From: Thalassospira lucentensis
GTDB taxonomy: Bacteria > Pseudomonadota > Alphaproteobacteria > Rhodospirillales > Thalassospiraceae
NCBI RefSeq assembly: GCF_001613805.1
Contig: NZ_LPVY01000012.1
Coordinates: forward strand, 62,001-126,000
Reading direction: 5' to 3'
DNA length: 64,000 nt
Below the pieces are notes generated by a model. The model was not told the DNA's origin. It did not search any database and saw only the letters and a list, made by a program, of their open reading frames with translations. Every line of letters starts with the position of its first letter. Position 1 is the stretch's first letter. Both the position numbers and the translations under genes were made by a program. Positions 24,996 to 33,369 of the stretch are shown here, piece by piece.

Positions 24996-25814
24996 ATGCG
25001 GCGTGACTGGAAATTTTACAGCCAGCTTGGCCTGACGATTGTGTTGTGCCTGTTTATCGTGGTGCCGGTGGTAATGTCGGCCCTGGCCGGGGTGACGGTC
25101 AATGTGTTCAAGGGGCTATCGTCGGGGCTGACCCTGCGCTGGGTGTTTGAGGTCTGGGACCTTTATGCGCAAAGCATCCTGCTGTCGCTTGGCATTGCGA
25201 TGGCGTGTCTTGTGGTGACACTGGTCGCCGGTGTGCCGCTGGCCTATGTGCTGGTGCGACGGCCCAGCCGGATGATGCGGCTGTTTGAGGAATTGCTGAC
25301 GCTGCCCGTGGCCATTCCGGGGTTGGCATTGGCGCTGGCGTTGCTGATTACCTATGGCGGGGTGAGTGGATACAGATCAAGCTGGCTTTTCATCCTGACC
25401 GGGCATGTTTTGTTCACCCTGCCATTCATGGTGCGCTCCGTCGCGGCTGTTATGGCGGCGATGGATATGAAGATGCTGGAAGAAGGGGCGGCAAGCCTTG
25501 GTGCAGGGTTCTGGCGGCGGTTCTTTGGTGTCATCGTGCCCAATGCCAAGCCGGGTATTCTGGCAGGGGCGCTTATGGTGGTGACGTTATCCATCGGGGA
25601 ATTCAACCTGACCTGGATGCTGCATACGCCGCTTACCAAGACATTGCCGGTCGGACTTGCCGATGCCTATGCATCGATGCGCCTTGAGATCGGCAGTGCC
25701 TATACCCTGATTTTCTTTGTTTTGATCATGCCGTTGCTGATTGCGATGCAGGCACTTGCCGACCGGGGCAAGCGCGCATCCAGACGCATCGATACGGCGG
25801 AGGATACGTTATGA
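24996..25814 (+). CDS. ABC transporter permease 2
   Basis: 272 residues from the ATG at 24996, two bases after the previous stop. About six helices, with the EAA-type loop MLEEGAASLGAGFWRRFFGV. Its stop overlaps the ATPase start as ATGA, so translation is coupled. It pairs with permease 1 (PotC/PhnV group). Confidence 0.88.
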   Translation: MRRDWKFYSQLGLTIVLCLFIVVPVVMSALAGVTVNVFKGLSSGLTLRWVFEVWDLYAQSILLSLGIAMACLVVTLVAGVPLAYVLVRRPSRMMRLFEELLTLPVAIPGLALALALLITYGGVSGYRSSWLFILTGHVLFTLPFMVRSVAAVMAAMDMKMLEEGAASLGAGFWRRFFGVIVPNAKPGILAGALMVVTLSIGEFNLTWMLHTPLTKTLPVGLADAYASMRLEIGSAYTLIFFVLIMPLLIAMQALADRGKRASRRIDTAEDTL

Positions 25815-26887
25815 GTACGCAGATCAGACTTCGCAATTGTGCGAAAACCTTTGCCGATGGTACGCGCGCCCTGGCGCCCTTTGACCTGACCATCGAGGGC
25901 GGGGAAACGATTGTTTTGCTGGGCCCGTCGGGATGCGGCAAGACGACGATTTTGCGCATGATTGCCGGGCTTGAATTCCCCGATGCGGGCGGTGTGATCA
26001 GCTTTGACGGGGATGATGTCACCCGCCAGTCGATTGAAAAACGCCGGGTCGGCATGGTGTTTCAGTCCTATGCGCTGTTTCCCAATATGACGGTGGCGGA
26101 AAACGTCGCCTATGGGCTTAAGGTGCATGGGGTACCCAGCGCGGAGCGTGATGCACGCGTCGATGCGATGCTGGAAATGATGCATATCGACATGCTGGCG
26201 GATCGGCGGATTGATCAGCTTTCGGGCGGGCAGCGCCAGCGGGTGGCATTGGCGCGCGCGATTGCGGTGCAGCCGCGCGTCCTGTTGCTCGACGAGCCAT
26301 TGACCGCACTGGATGCGAAACTGCGCGTAAGGTTGCGGACCGAGATCAATGCGCTTCTGCGCAAGCTTGGCATTACCGCGGTTTACGTCACCCATGATCA
26401 GGAAGAAGCCATGGCGCTGGGGGATCGGATTGTGGTGATGCAAAAGGGCGAGATCGCCCAGATCGGCACCCCGCGCGAGATTTACCGCAAGCCGCAAAAC
26501 CCGTTTGTTGCCGATTTCGTCGGCGCGGCCAACCGGATGACAGGGCAGATGCGCGACGGGCGATTGCATATTGGTGCCCATGTTTTTGATGCGGTCGATG
26601 CGTTTGATCCGCGCCACGGGGCGATTATCGATCAGGGCCCGGTGGAGCTTTATTTCCGGGCGGACGGGCTTTCGCCCTGTGACCTGAGCGAGGCGCATTT
26701 TACCGGCCGGGTCGAGGCGGTATCGTATCTGGGCGAACGGTTGCGTCTGACCGTGTCGGGGATCGGCCAGCAGGCGATCACGATGGATACCCATGCTGAT
26801 GACGTGATTGAAGCCGGGGCCGATGTGCATTGCCGGGTCAATGCCGACCGGCTGACGGTTTTTCCCGCTGTTGCGGCCCAGTCATAA
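25811..26887 (+). CDS. ABC transporter ATPase (PotA/FbpC/UgpC type)
   Basis: 358 residues. Walker A GPSGCGKTT, Q-loop MVFQSYALFPNMTVAENVAY, signature LSGGQRQRVALARAI, Walker B VLLLDEPLTALD, switch His in VTHDQEEAMALGD. The C-terminal regulatory TOBE-like domain runs from about residue 240. Length fits importer ATPases with a regulatory tail. ATGA overlap with permease 2. It drives uptake for the binding protein at 23068. Confidence 0.9.
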   Translation: MSTQIRLRNCAKTFADGTRALAPFDLTIEGGETIVLLGPSGCGKTTILRMIAGLEFPDAGGVISFDGDDVTRQSIEKRRVGMVFQSYALFPNMTVAENVAYGLKVHGVPSAERDARVDAMLEMMHIDMLADRRIDQLSGGQRQRVALARAIAVQPRVLLLDEPLTALDAKLRVRLRTEINALLRKLGITAVYVTHDQEEAMALGDRIVVMQKGEIAQIGTPREIYRKPQNPFVADFVGAANRMTGQMRDGRLHIGAHVFDAVDAFDPRHGAIIDQGPVELYFRADGLSPCDLSEAHFTGRVEAVSYLGERLRLTVSGIGQQAITMDTHADDVIEAGADVHCRVNADRLTVFPAVAAQS

Positions 26888-26911
26888 AACAAAAGAAAGA
26901 AATCAAAGAAA

Positions 26912-27742
26912 ATGCTGATTGCACAATTGACCGACCTGCATATCGGGGCGGGCCGCAGGCTTGCCTATCGCAAGGTGGATACCGCAGGCGCGCTTGAAAA
27001 GGCGGTTGCCCATGTGATGGCAATGGTGCCGCGCCCGGATGTGGTGCTGTTTACCGGCGATATTGGCGACCTTGGTGCGCCGGACGAGTATGCGCTGGTC
27101 GCCGAAATGCTGACCAAACTGACGATCCCCTATTTCATGGTGCCGGGGAACCATGATCGGCGTGGTCCGCTTCGTGCGGCTTTCCCCGATGCAACCCCGG
27201 TCAAAGGGACGACGGCATTCGTCAATTATGTTGTCGATGATTTTCCGTTGCGCTTGATCGCGCTTGATACGCTTGACGAGGGCAGGCCGGGTGGTGTTCT
27301 AGAGGCAGCGCAGCTTGACTGGCTGCGCGATGTGCTTCTGGACGGGACGGGGGGCGATTGCGCGATTTTCATGCATCATCCGCCGATCCGGACCGGTATT
27401 GCCCATATGGACGCGCAAAATCTGGGCGAAGGGGCGGAAGAACTCGCCGCAATCGTTTCGGTGCATCGCGACCGGATCAAGGCAATTTTCTGTGGGCATG
27501 TGCACCGCCCGATCCATACGATCTGGGCCGGGGTGCCCCTGATGATCGGGCCGTCGGTTGCCCATCAGGTGGCGTTTGATTTACGCGCCGATGGACCGTC
27601 GGCCTTTGTCATGGAGCCGCCCGCGATGCATCTGCATGTGTGGGATGCTGCGCAGCACAGCCTTATGACGCATCTGGCCTATCTTGACCGGTATGACGGA
27701 CCGCATCCGTTTTTCGGACCGGATGGGAAGCTGATTGTTTGA
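26912..27742 (+). CDS. class III cyclic-nucleotide/glycerol phosphodiesterase (GpdQ/CpdA-like metallophosphoesterase)
   Basis: 276 residues with all metal-binding motifs of the calcineurin-like fold: TDLHIG (Asp8, His10), FTGDIGD, PGNHDRRG, MHHPP and FCGHVHRP. This set is typical of GpdQ/CpdA enzymes, which cleave phosphodiesters such as glycerophosphodiesters or cAMP. It is the last gene of the LacI-importer operon, 24 bases after the ATPase. The natural reading is that the importer brings in a phosphodiester and this enzyme opens it; no signal peptide is present, so it acts in the cytoplasm. The substrate is inferred. Confidence 0.88.
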   Translation: MLIAQLTDLHIGAGRRLAYRKVDTAGALEKAVAHVMAMVPRPDVVLFTGDIGDLGAPDEYALVAEMLTKLTIPYFMVPGNHDRRGPLRAAFPDATPVKGTTAFVNYVVDDFPLRLIALDTLDEGRPGGVLEAAQLDWLRDVLLDGTGGDCAIFMHHPPIRTGIAHMDAQNLGEGAEELAAIVSVHRDRIKAIFCGHVHRPIHTIWAGVPLMIGPSVAHQVAFDLRADGPSAFVMEPPAMHLHVWDAAQHSLMTHLAYLDRYDGPHPFFGPDGKLIV

Positions 27743-27766
27743 ATGCTTGAACCGGGTGGGGCTAAG

Positions 27767-28957
27767 TTATTTCCCCACCCCGACCTTGATGGCCAGTTTG
27801 CGAAGCGGGCCGATGCGGTTGATGGCGGTGAGGCCCGCATAGCGCAGGTCGCGCAGCGTTCTGGGTTCGAACATGGATGCGCGGTTGAGCAGATCAATCC
27901 CGCCAACCCGTGCGAGCGTTTTGGGAAGCTGTTTGCGTTCGTAGGATTTGAGCAACGTGGTCGCGCCGATATCGTCGCCCTTGAGCTTGGCCTTTGCCAT
28001 CAGGTCGGCCAGGGTTTCGATGTCATGGAGGCTCATGTTAAGCCCCTGTGCGCCAATCGGCGGGACGACGTGGGCGGCTTCGGCCACCAGGGCCAAACGG
28101 GCCGAAATCAGGCGTGACGGGACCTGTGAGATCATCGGCCAGATCGCGCGCGGGCTTGCGACCGTAAGCGGGCCGAACATCGACATGGTGTCGTGGGTGA
28201 TTTCAGCCGAAAGGGTGGCGTCATCCATGTTGTAAAGCTGTCGGGCGCGGTCGGCGGGGGTCATCCAGACGACGGATGAGCAGGGCTTGCCATCAAGATC
28301 AGGCATGGGAACCAAGGTCAGCGGCCCGCCGGTGCGGTGGATTTCGGTCGAGATATTGTCATGCGGTTTGTCGTGGGTGACGACAAAGACCAGCGCACTT
28401 TGATCATAGGCCCAGCGGCGATGCTTGATTCCGGCAAACTCGCGAAGCGATGAATTGCGGCCATCCGCCGCCACGACCAGCTTGGCACGCACGGTTTCGC
28501 CGCCGGATAATGTTGCCTCGCCATAGCGGGCAGTGCCCATAAAGCCGGTGACGGTGGTGGAAAAGCGGAAATCGACATTGGGCAGCGTTTCAAGTTTCGC
28601 CATCAGCGAAACACGCGCGGCCTTGTTCGAGACGTTCCAGCCAAAGAAGCCCTGATTGGTTTCGGCCCCGTCAAAATCGGCGGTTTCGCGCGGGGTCATT
28701 TCATTGCCCCCGGCATCGACGATGCGCATGACGCGAAGTTCGGCACCCGTCGGTTTGATCGCGTCCCAGACACCGGCCTTTTTCAGGGTTTCGATGCCCG
28801 GTTGCAGGAAGGCGGTGGTGCGCAGATCGGTTCCTTCGCCAATGTCGGCGGGGGCGGGATCTACGATCATGATCCTGTGCCCGTCGGCGGCAAAGCGGGC
28901 CGCCGCACTCATGCCGGCGATGCCGCCGCCTGCAATCAGAATATCGGTTTCGATCAT
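27767..28957 (-). CDS. UbiH/UbiL-type FAD monooxygenase (ubiquinone biosynthesis)
   Basis: 396 residues. FAD dinucleotide motif ILIAGGGIAGMSAA (GGGIAG 10-15), DG motif VVAADGRNSSLRE, and a GD-like motif written AEAAHVVPPIGAQGLNMSLH. Alphaproteobacterial UbiH/UbiL homologues carry this EAAH variant in place of GDAAH. These flavoproteins hydroxylate the aromatic ring of the quinone precursor at the membrane. Which ring carbon is used cannot be told. It stands alone, convergent with the phosphodiesterase gene. Confidence 0.85.
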   Translation of the reverse strand: MIETDILIAGGGIAGMSAAARFAADGHRIMIVDPAPADIGEGTDLRTTAFLQPGIETLKKAGVWDAIKPTGAELRVMRIVDAGGNEMTPRETADFDGAETNQGFFGWNVSNKAARVSLMAKLETLPNVDFRFSTTVTGFMGTARYGEATLSGGETVRAKLVVAADGRNSSLREFAGIKHRRWAYDQSALVFVVTHDKPHDNISTEIHRTGGPLTLVPMPDLDGKPCSSVVWMTPADRARQLYNMDDATLSAEITHDTMSMFGPLTVASPRAIWPMISQVPSRLISARLALVAEAAHVVPPIGAQGLNMSLHDIETLADLMAKAKLKGDDIGATTLLKSYERKQLPKTLARVGGIDLLNRASMFEPRTLRDLRYAGLTAINRIGPLRKLAIKVGVGK

Positions 28958-29190
28958 GTCTTTATCCCTGTTTTATTCGGGCTTCAAATCCGGGCGCAGT
29001 GTCGCATGTTGGTGTACGGGCTGCAATGCGCCCGCAATGTGCCTTGAGGTGAGATTATACGCAATGGCTTTGGCGGGTGGTTTGATGCAGATCGGGGCAG
29101 GACGAAAATTATCGCGACGGATGGCTTGCCCCGCACGGCGGTTTTGGCCATTTTGGGCGCACAAAATCTTTGACCGTGAAAGGGTTGGTT

Positions 29191-29517
29191 ATGCTGGCAT
29201 GGGTTTATCTGTTGGGTGCGATCTGCCTTGAAGTGGTCGGGACGGTGTCGCTTAAACTGTCGAACGGGTTTACCGACTGGCGGTTTGCGGTTCTGACCCT
29301 GTCGCTTTATGGCGTCAGTTTCTGGGTGCTTTCGCTCACCCTTCGCACCCTGCCGGTCAGCACCGCCTATGCGGTGTGGTCGGGCCTTGGCACGGCGGCG
29401 GTCGCGGTGATTGGCGTGATGTTTTTCAAGGAACCGATGAGCGCGTTCAAGGCGGTATTCCTTTTGATGATCATTGCTGGTGTGATCGGGCTTAATGCGG
29501 TGGGCGGCAAGCATTAG
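29191..29517 (+). CDS. EmrE-like small multidrug resistance exporter
   Basis: 108 residues and four membrane helices. With the ATG at 29191 (AAGGG upstream) the key residues fall exactly at EmrE numbering: Glu14 in AICLEVVGTVSLKLSNGFT, Tyr60 and Trp63 in TAYAVWSGLGTAAVAV. The pattern LEVVGT fits the Qac branch (drug/H+ antiport) better than the guanidinium-exporting Gdx branch. It acts as an antiparallel dimer in the inner membrane. A TTG seven codons earlier is an inferior start. Confidence 0.9.
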   Translation: MLAWVYLLGAICLEVVGTVSLKLSNGFTDWRFAVLTLSLYGVSFWVLSLTLRTLPVSTAYAVWSGLGTAAVAVIGVMFFKEPMSAFKAVFLLMIIAGVIGLNAVGGKH

Positions 29518-29526
29518 GATTGCACA

Positions 29527-30489
29527 TCATGAGGCGACGGGCAGGGGTGCCGTTACCTCGACACAGCTTTGAAGATCGCGCGTGATATCGTTGTGGCGAG
29601 GTTGCCAGCCGAGTTCGCGGATCGCCTTTTGACTGGTCATGCGGTGGCTATGCGCCAGACCCCGCGCCCATTCGCCATATTCGCGGGCGATGTCATCGGG
29701 GCTGATATGCACGACCCCACAATCAGTCCGGCCAAAGGTCCGCGCGATCTGGCGGGCAAGATCGCCGGTTGCGATGCCTTCGATGCCAACCCCGATATAG
29801 CTTTGGCCGCGTTCGCCGTTTTCAAGCACCAGCCGGTACAGTTCGGCAAGATCATCGGCATGGATCAGCGGCCAGATGACCGAACCATCGCCGACAATCC
29901 GGACGCGGTTTTCATCGCGCGCCACGCGTGCCATGTCATGAAGCGCCCCGCCCGGCAGGGGCGGGCGTGTTCGAGACGGCGGATCGGTGCGGTAAACCGT
30001 GGCCGGATGGATCACCATGCCATGCAGGGCCGGATCGGACAGGATTTTGGTGAGCCCCGCGATCATCCATTCAAAGCCCGGCTGCGGGGCAAAGGGCGCG
30101 GTTTCATCATGGATGTGATCACCCGATTTGCTTGACGGGTAAAGCCAGCTTCCGCCGGTATAGATGAAGCGTGGCAGGGCGGGGGCCTTTGGCCCGGACT
30201 GGCGATGCAGGGTACGGAGCAGTTCGATCAGCATCCCGGCATCAACCCCGCCCATATCAGCCGAAAAATCACATGCGGCATGAATGACGGCATCGACGAC
30301 GGGCAGTTTATCGCACCATGGGCCGGGATTGTGGATATCGCCCCGGATCGGCCATGCGCCCATGACGGCAAGATTGGCGACACTGTTTTCGCTTCGTGCC
30401 AGCGCAAAAACATGATGCCCGGCCGAAACCAGATTGCGCACGATTGCCGCCCCGATCAGGCCGCTTCCACCCAGAATAAAAACACGCAT
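29527..30489 (-). CDS. NAD-dependent epimerase/dehydratase family protein
   Basis: About 320 residues from the ATG at 30489, seven bases after GGAG; earlier in-frame ATGs are badly spaced. Rossmann motif VFILGGSGLIGAAIVRNL at the N-terminus and GDIHNPG. The extended-SDR Tyr-x-x-x-Lys is not in its usual form (YPSSKSGD near residue 130 may stand in for it). WPLIHADDLAELYRLVLENG is the typical C-terminal contact. Substrate unknown. It is divergent from the ArsR/AHSA1 pair, with the promoters in a roughly 110-base gap. Confidence 0.8.
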   Translation of the reverse strand: MRVFILGGSGLIGAAIVRNLVSAGHHVFALARSENSVANLAVMGAWPIRGDIHNPGPWCDKLPVVDAVIHAACDFSADMGGVDAGMLIELLRTLHRQSGPKAPALPRFIYTGGSWLYPSSKSGDHIHDETAPFAPQPGFEWMIAGLTKILSDPALHGMVIHPATVYRTDPPSRTRPPLPGGALHDMARVARDENRVRIVGDGSVIWPLIHADDLAELYRLVLENGERGQSYIGVGIEGIATGDLARQIARTFGRTDCGVVHISPDDIAREYGEWARGLAHSHRMTSQKAIRELGWQPRHNDITRDLQSCVEVTAPLPVAS

Positions 30490-30599
30490 CGCCATTCTCC
30501 TGAATTCGTGATGCGTTCGTTCATAGAACCTCAAGTAAGGGTAAGGTCAAGTGGGAATTTTTAGGGAAAAATAGTTTGCCAAAAGGAGAACTGTTGGTT

Positions 30600-30962
30600 A
30601 TGGTTCGCCAAATGGAAAACTATCAATCATCCCTTGATGCGGCCTTTCATGCGCTTGCCGATCCGACACGCAGGGCGGTGCTGAGCCGACTGACGCAAGG
30701 ACCGGCATCGGTCAAGGAACTGGCGGAACCCTTTGACATGGGTTTGCCGTCTTTCATGAAGCATCTGCATGTTCTGGAAAGTGATGGCCTGATCCGTTCG
30801 GAAAAAGTCGGGCGTGTGCGCACGTGCCGGATCAATGCCGAGAGACTGGCCGCGGCCGAAGCATGGCTTTCAGAACAGCGGAGACATTGGCAGGCGCAGG
30901 CCGATCGCCTTGCCGATTATGTCGAAATCCAAATGATCGGGAGATCCGAAGATGGCAGTTAA
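30600..30962 (+). CDS. ArsR-family regulator
   Basis: About 120 residues: a winged helix LDAAFHALADPTRRAVLSRL, then ELAEPFDMGLPSFMKHLHVL. No metal-binding Cys pair is seen. The type MGLPSFMKHLxVLE is regularly found in front of AHSA1-domain genes, as here. The ATG at 30600 is eleven bases from AAGGAG; a TTG at 30594 is closer. The gene overlaps the next by 11 bases. Confidence 0.85.
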   Translation: MVRQMENYQSSLDAAFHALADPTRRAVLSRLTQGPASVKELAEPFDMGLPSFMKHLHVLESDGLIRSEKVGRVRTCRINAERLAAAEAWLSEQRRHWQAQADRLADYVEIQMIGRSEDGS

Positions 30963-31413
30963 TCAGTCCGAACTGACGGTCGAGCGTTTCATCAAGGCAT
31001 CGCCAGCAGCCGTCTGGAAAGCATGGAGCACGCCGGAGCATCTTGAAAAATGGTGGATACCGGCCCCGATGGAATGCAGGGTGATCAAGCTGAACCTGCG
31101 GGCCGGGGGCGGGTTCGAGACGCAGATGCGCCAGGGGGACGAAGATTTTCAGCCCCATGTCGAAGGCTGTTTTCTGGAAGCGGTTCCCGAAAGCCGGCTT
31201 GTCTGGACGACGGTCCTGCGCGAGGGATGGCGCCCCATCGAGCCGTGGCTGGCATTGACCGCGATCATCACCTTCACGCCAGAAGGCAACGGAACACGGT
31301 ACCGGGCGCATGTGCTGCACCGAAATACCGAAGATTCCCTGAAACATCAGGAAATGGGATTCTTTGATGGCTGGGGAGCCGTGATTGAACAGTTGGCAAA
31401 AACTGTCGAGTAA
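30952..31413 (+). CDS. SRPBCC / AHSA1-domain protein
   Basis: 153 residues. The START-like fold pattern VERFIKASPAAVWKAWSTPE, then EKWWIPAPMECRVIKLNLRA and the closing GWGAVIEQLAKTVE is that of AHSA1/Aha1-like bacterial proteins, which bind small hydrophobic ligands. Coupled by overlap with the ArsR gene, so the regulator probably controls its own partner. A strong terminator follows. Confidence 0.88.
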   Translation: MAVNQSELTVERFIKASPAAVWKAWSTPEHLEKWWIPAPMECRVIKLNLRAGGGFETQMRQGDEDFQPHVEGCFLEAVPESRLVWTTVLREGWRPIEPWLALTAIITFTPEGNGTRYRAHVLHRNTEDSLKHQEMGFFDGWGAVIEQLAKTVE

Positions 31414-31415
31414 CG

Positions 31416-31447
31416 AAAAAGCCGGGCATGTGCCCGGCTTAATTTTG
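31416..31447 (+). terminator. intrinsic terminator after the ArsR/AHSA1 operon
   Basis: AGCCGGGCA-T-GTGCCCGGCTT stem just after the stop, preceded by AAAA and followed by AATTTT; it can work on both strands. Confidence 0.75.
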
Positions 31448-31483
31448 GTCCGAAGCCACGATCCACAAAGCAGCATGGGATAT

Positions 31484-31640
31484 GGATTCCCGCTTTCGCG
31501 GGAATGACGGTTTTGGGCAGGGCGCTTTCCATCCGTTCGTCACTCCCGCGCAGGCGGGAGTTCATGGGGCTGCGGGTTCTGTCGCGGGGTTTGAGGTTGT
31601 GGCACAACTGACTGGATTCCCGCTTTCGCGGGAATGACGA
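31484..31640. repeat. interspersed palindromic element, copy with extra half
   Basis: A right half (TGGATTCCCGCTTTCGCGGG, 31484-31509) and one full unit (31537-31638) with CACTCCCGCGCAGGCGGGAG and the same right half again. The linker TTTCCATCCGTTCGTCACTC equals that in the array at 18121, so the two loci share a common source larger than one unit. Confidence 0.8.
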
Positions 31641-31667
31641 TTGTGGTTTGGCGGATGGATCGGGTCG

Positions 31668-32132
31668 TTATGCGACTTCGAAGATGCCGTCGATTTCGAC
31701 TGCAACGCCGAGCGGCAGGGACGCGACACCAACCGCAGAGCGGGCATGTTTGCCGGCATCGCCGAAAACTTCGACCATGGTGTCGGATGCGCCGTTGACG
31801 ACCTTGGGCTGATCGGTGAAGGCGGGGTCGGAATTGACAAACGCGTTCAGTTTGACGACGCGTTTGACGTTATCAAGATCGCCAATCGCGGCCCGGACCT
31901 GTGCGATCAGGTTGAGGGCGCAAAGCCGGGCGGCTTTCTGGCCGTCTTCGACCTGATAATCGCGGCCAAGTTTGCCGATGAATTTCAGTTCGCCGTTTTC
32001 CATGGTGATCTGACCCGAGACATGCACAAGATTGCCGGAACGGACATAGGGCACGTAATTGGCAACCGGGGCGTTTGCCTGGGGCAGGGTGATGCCGAGT
32101 TCGGCAAGGCGGGCGTCGATTTTTCCGGCCAT
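31668..32132 (-). CDS. RidA-family protein (YjgF/YER057c/UK114)
   Basis: About 154 residues from the ATG with an AGGA site; upstream in-frame codons have none. Pattern: YVPYVRSGNLVHVSGQITME at the start, and HARSAVGVASLPLGVAVEID at the end. This is the longer, non-archetypal RidA group, where SAVGVASLP replaces the RidA R-x-x-V-x-V-x-x-L. The Arg needed for imine deamination is present as HARSAVG. It removes reactive enamines/imines or a related metabolite. It stands alone after a palindromic repeat. Confidence 0.87.
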   Translation of the reverse strand: MAGKIDARLAELGITLPQANAPVANYVPYVRSGNLVHVSGQITMENGELKFIGKLGRDYQVEDGQKAARLCALNLIAQVRAAIGDLDNVKRVVKLNAFVNSDPAFTDQPKVVNGASDTMVEVFGDAGKHARSAVGVASLPLGVAVEIDGIFEVA

Positions 32133-32371
32133 GGATTTGATCCTCGTGATTTGGTGTGGCGAAAACGGTTCCAACTTATCGGCGTTGGCGCGCAAACAAA
32201 ACCATTTCTTTTGTGTGAAATGGCGTGGCCCGACGTGCCGGGGTGGCCGCCTTTCATAAGCAACGCTGATCGATTGATGAGAAATTTGGATTTGTCATGG
32301 ATCGCAATCCGTCGCACAAGAAAGCCAAGCCCGAAACGGGTGGCATAAAATAATCAGGGGACGCGGACGAA

Positions 32372-33274
32372 ATGGGATCAGGACGGTTTAAAATTGCCGA
32401 TTTGCACGGTGCGTGGCTTGTGCTGATCGGGGTTCTGATCATCAGTCCCGATGCGCTTCTGGTCAGGCTGGTCAAGGCCGATGATATGACGACCGCGTTC
32501 TGGCGGTTGCTGATCCTTGGGTCCACACTTGCCCTGATCGCATTCTGGCGCGGGGTGCGTCGCCGTCAGTCATTGCGCCATGCCATGATGCCGACCCGCG
32601 ATGAAATGCTGGCCGGGCTGTTTTATGGCGGCACAAGTGCGTGTTTCATCCTGTCGATCCGCAATACCGATGCGGCCAATACATTGGTGATCATTGCCGC
32701 CACCCCGTTGTTATCGGCCCTGATTGCGGTGTTTGTGTTCAAGCGCGTTCTGGCAGCCCGGACATGGATTGCATCACTTGTGGTGTTTGTCTCGCTTGCG
32801 GCGATTGTCGGGGCCGGGTTTGGCGGGGCCAATACGCTTGGTGATATCCTTGCCCTTGGCACGGCGATCTGCATGGCGTGTTATTTCAACGTGGTCGGCA
32901 CGCGCATTCATATTGATGCGGTGCGCGCGATGATGGTCGGTGCGTTTCTGGCGACGCTGATCATGGTGCCAAGTGCCAGCCCGATGGCCCTTCAGCCGCT
33001 TGATCCGGTGTGGCTGATCCTGCTGGGCTGTGTGGTGTTGCCGCTGTCGTTTCTGTTCATTACTGCCGGGGCCAAGAAAATTCCGGCGGCCGAGGCGGGC
33101 CTGATCATGCTGAACGAGGCGATTTTCGGATCGCTTCTGGTGTGGCTGGTGGTTGACGAGGTGCCAAGCAGCACGACATTGATTTGTGGATCAATCGTGA
33201 TCGCGACACTGGCGATACATAGCTATCTGGGGCTTCGGAACAGCCGCAGGCTCCGCGCGGCAGAGGCGCGTTAG
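32372..33274 (+). CDS. EamA-family (DMT) transporter
   Basis: 300 residues in ten hydrophobic segments arranged as two EamA repeats (ADDMTTAFWRLLILGSTLAL; PLSFLFITAGAKKIPAAEAG). Drug/metabolite exporters of this type move amino acids, nucleosides or other small molecules out of the cell; the substrate is unknown. A TetR gene with its own dyad follows on the same strand. Confidence 0.87.
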   Translation: MGSGRFKIADLHGAWLVLIGVLIISPDALLVRLVKADDMTTAFWRLLILGSTLALIAFWRGVRRRQSLRHAMMPTRDEMLAGLFYGGTSACFILSIRNTDAANTLVIIAATPLLSALIAVFVFKRVLAARTWIASLVVFVSLAAIVGAGFGGANTLGDILALGTAICMACYFNVVGTRIHIDAVRAMMVGAFLATLIMVPSASPMALQPLDPVWLILLGCVVLPLSFLFITAGAKKIPAAEAGLIMLNEAIFGSLLVWLVVDEVPSSTTLICGSIVIATLAIHSYLGLRNSRRLRAAEAR

Positions 33275-33320
33275 GGCAGCAGTCTGCACAGCAGGCAATT
33301 GACAGCAGTTGGTATCAGGG

Positions 33321-33355
33321 TTAATTGAGTTTACTCAGTGAGTGTGCTCAATTAA
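33321..33355. promoter_or_regulatory. nested palindrome in front of the TetR gene
   Basis: Outer arms TTAATTGAG (33321-33329) and CTCAATTAA (33347-33355) are exact reverse complements. Inside, ACTCA-G-TGAGT (33332-33342) is a second dyad; the half-site ACTCA/TGAG recurs in all four arms. It ends 14 bases before the start codon, so bound protein would block transcription of the gene itself. Confidence 0.75.
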
Positions 33356-33369
33356 ATAAGGGATGTCTT

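Noticed and set aside
29191-29517. Guanidinium exporter (Gdx) that would pair with the ureohydrolase operon.
   Set aside because: The sequence LEVVGTVSLK fits the Qac/EmrE branch, and the gene is 18 kb away with no shared control seen.
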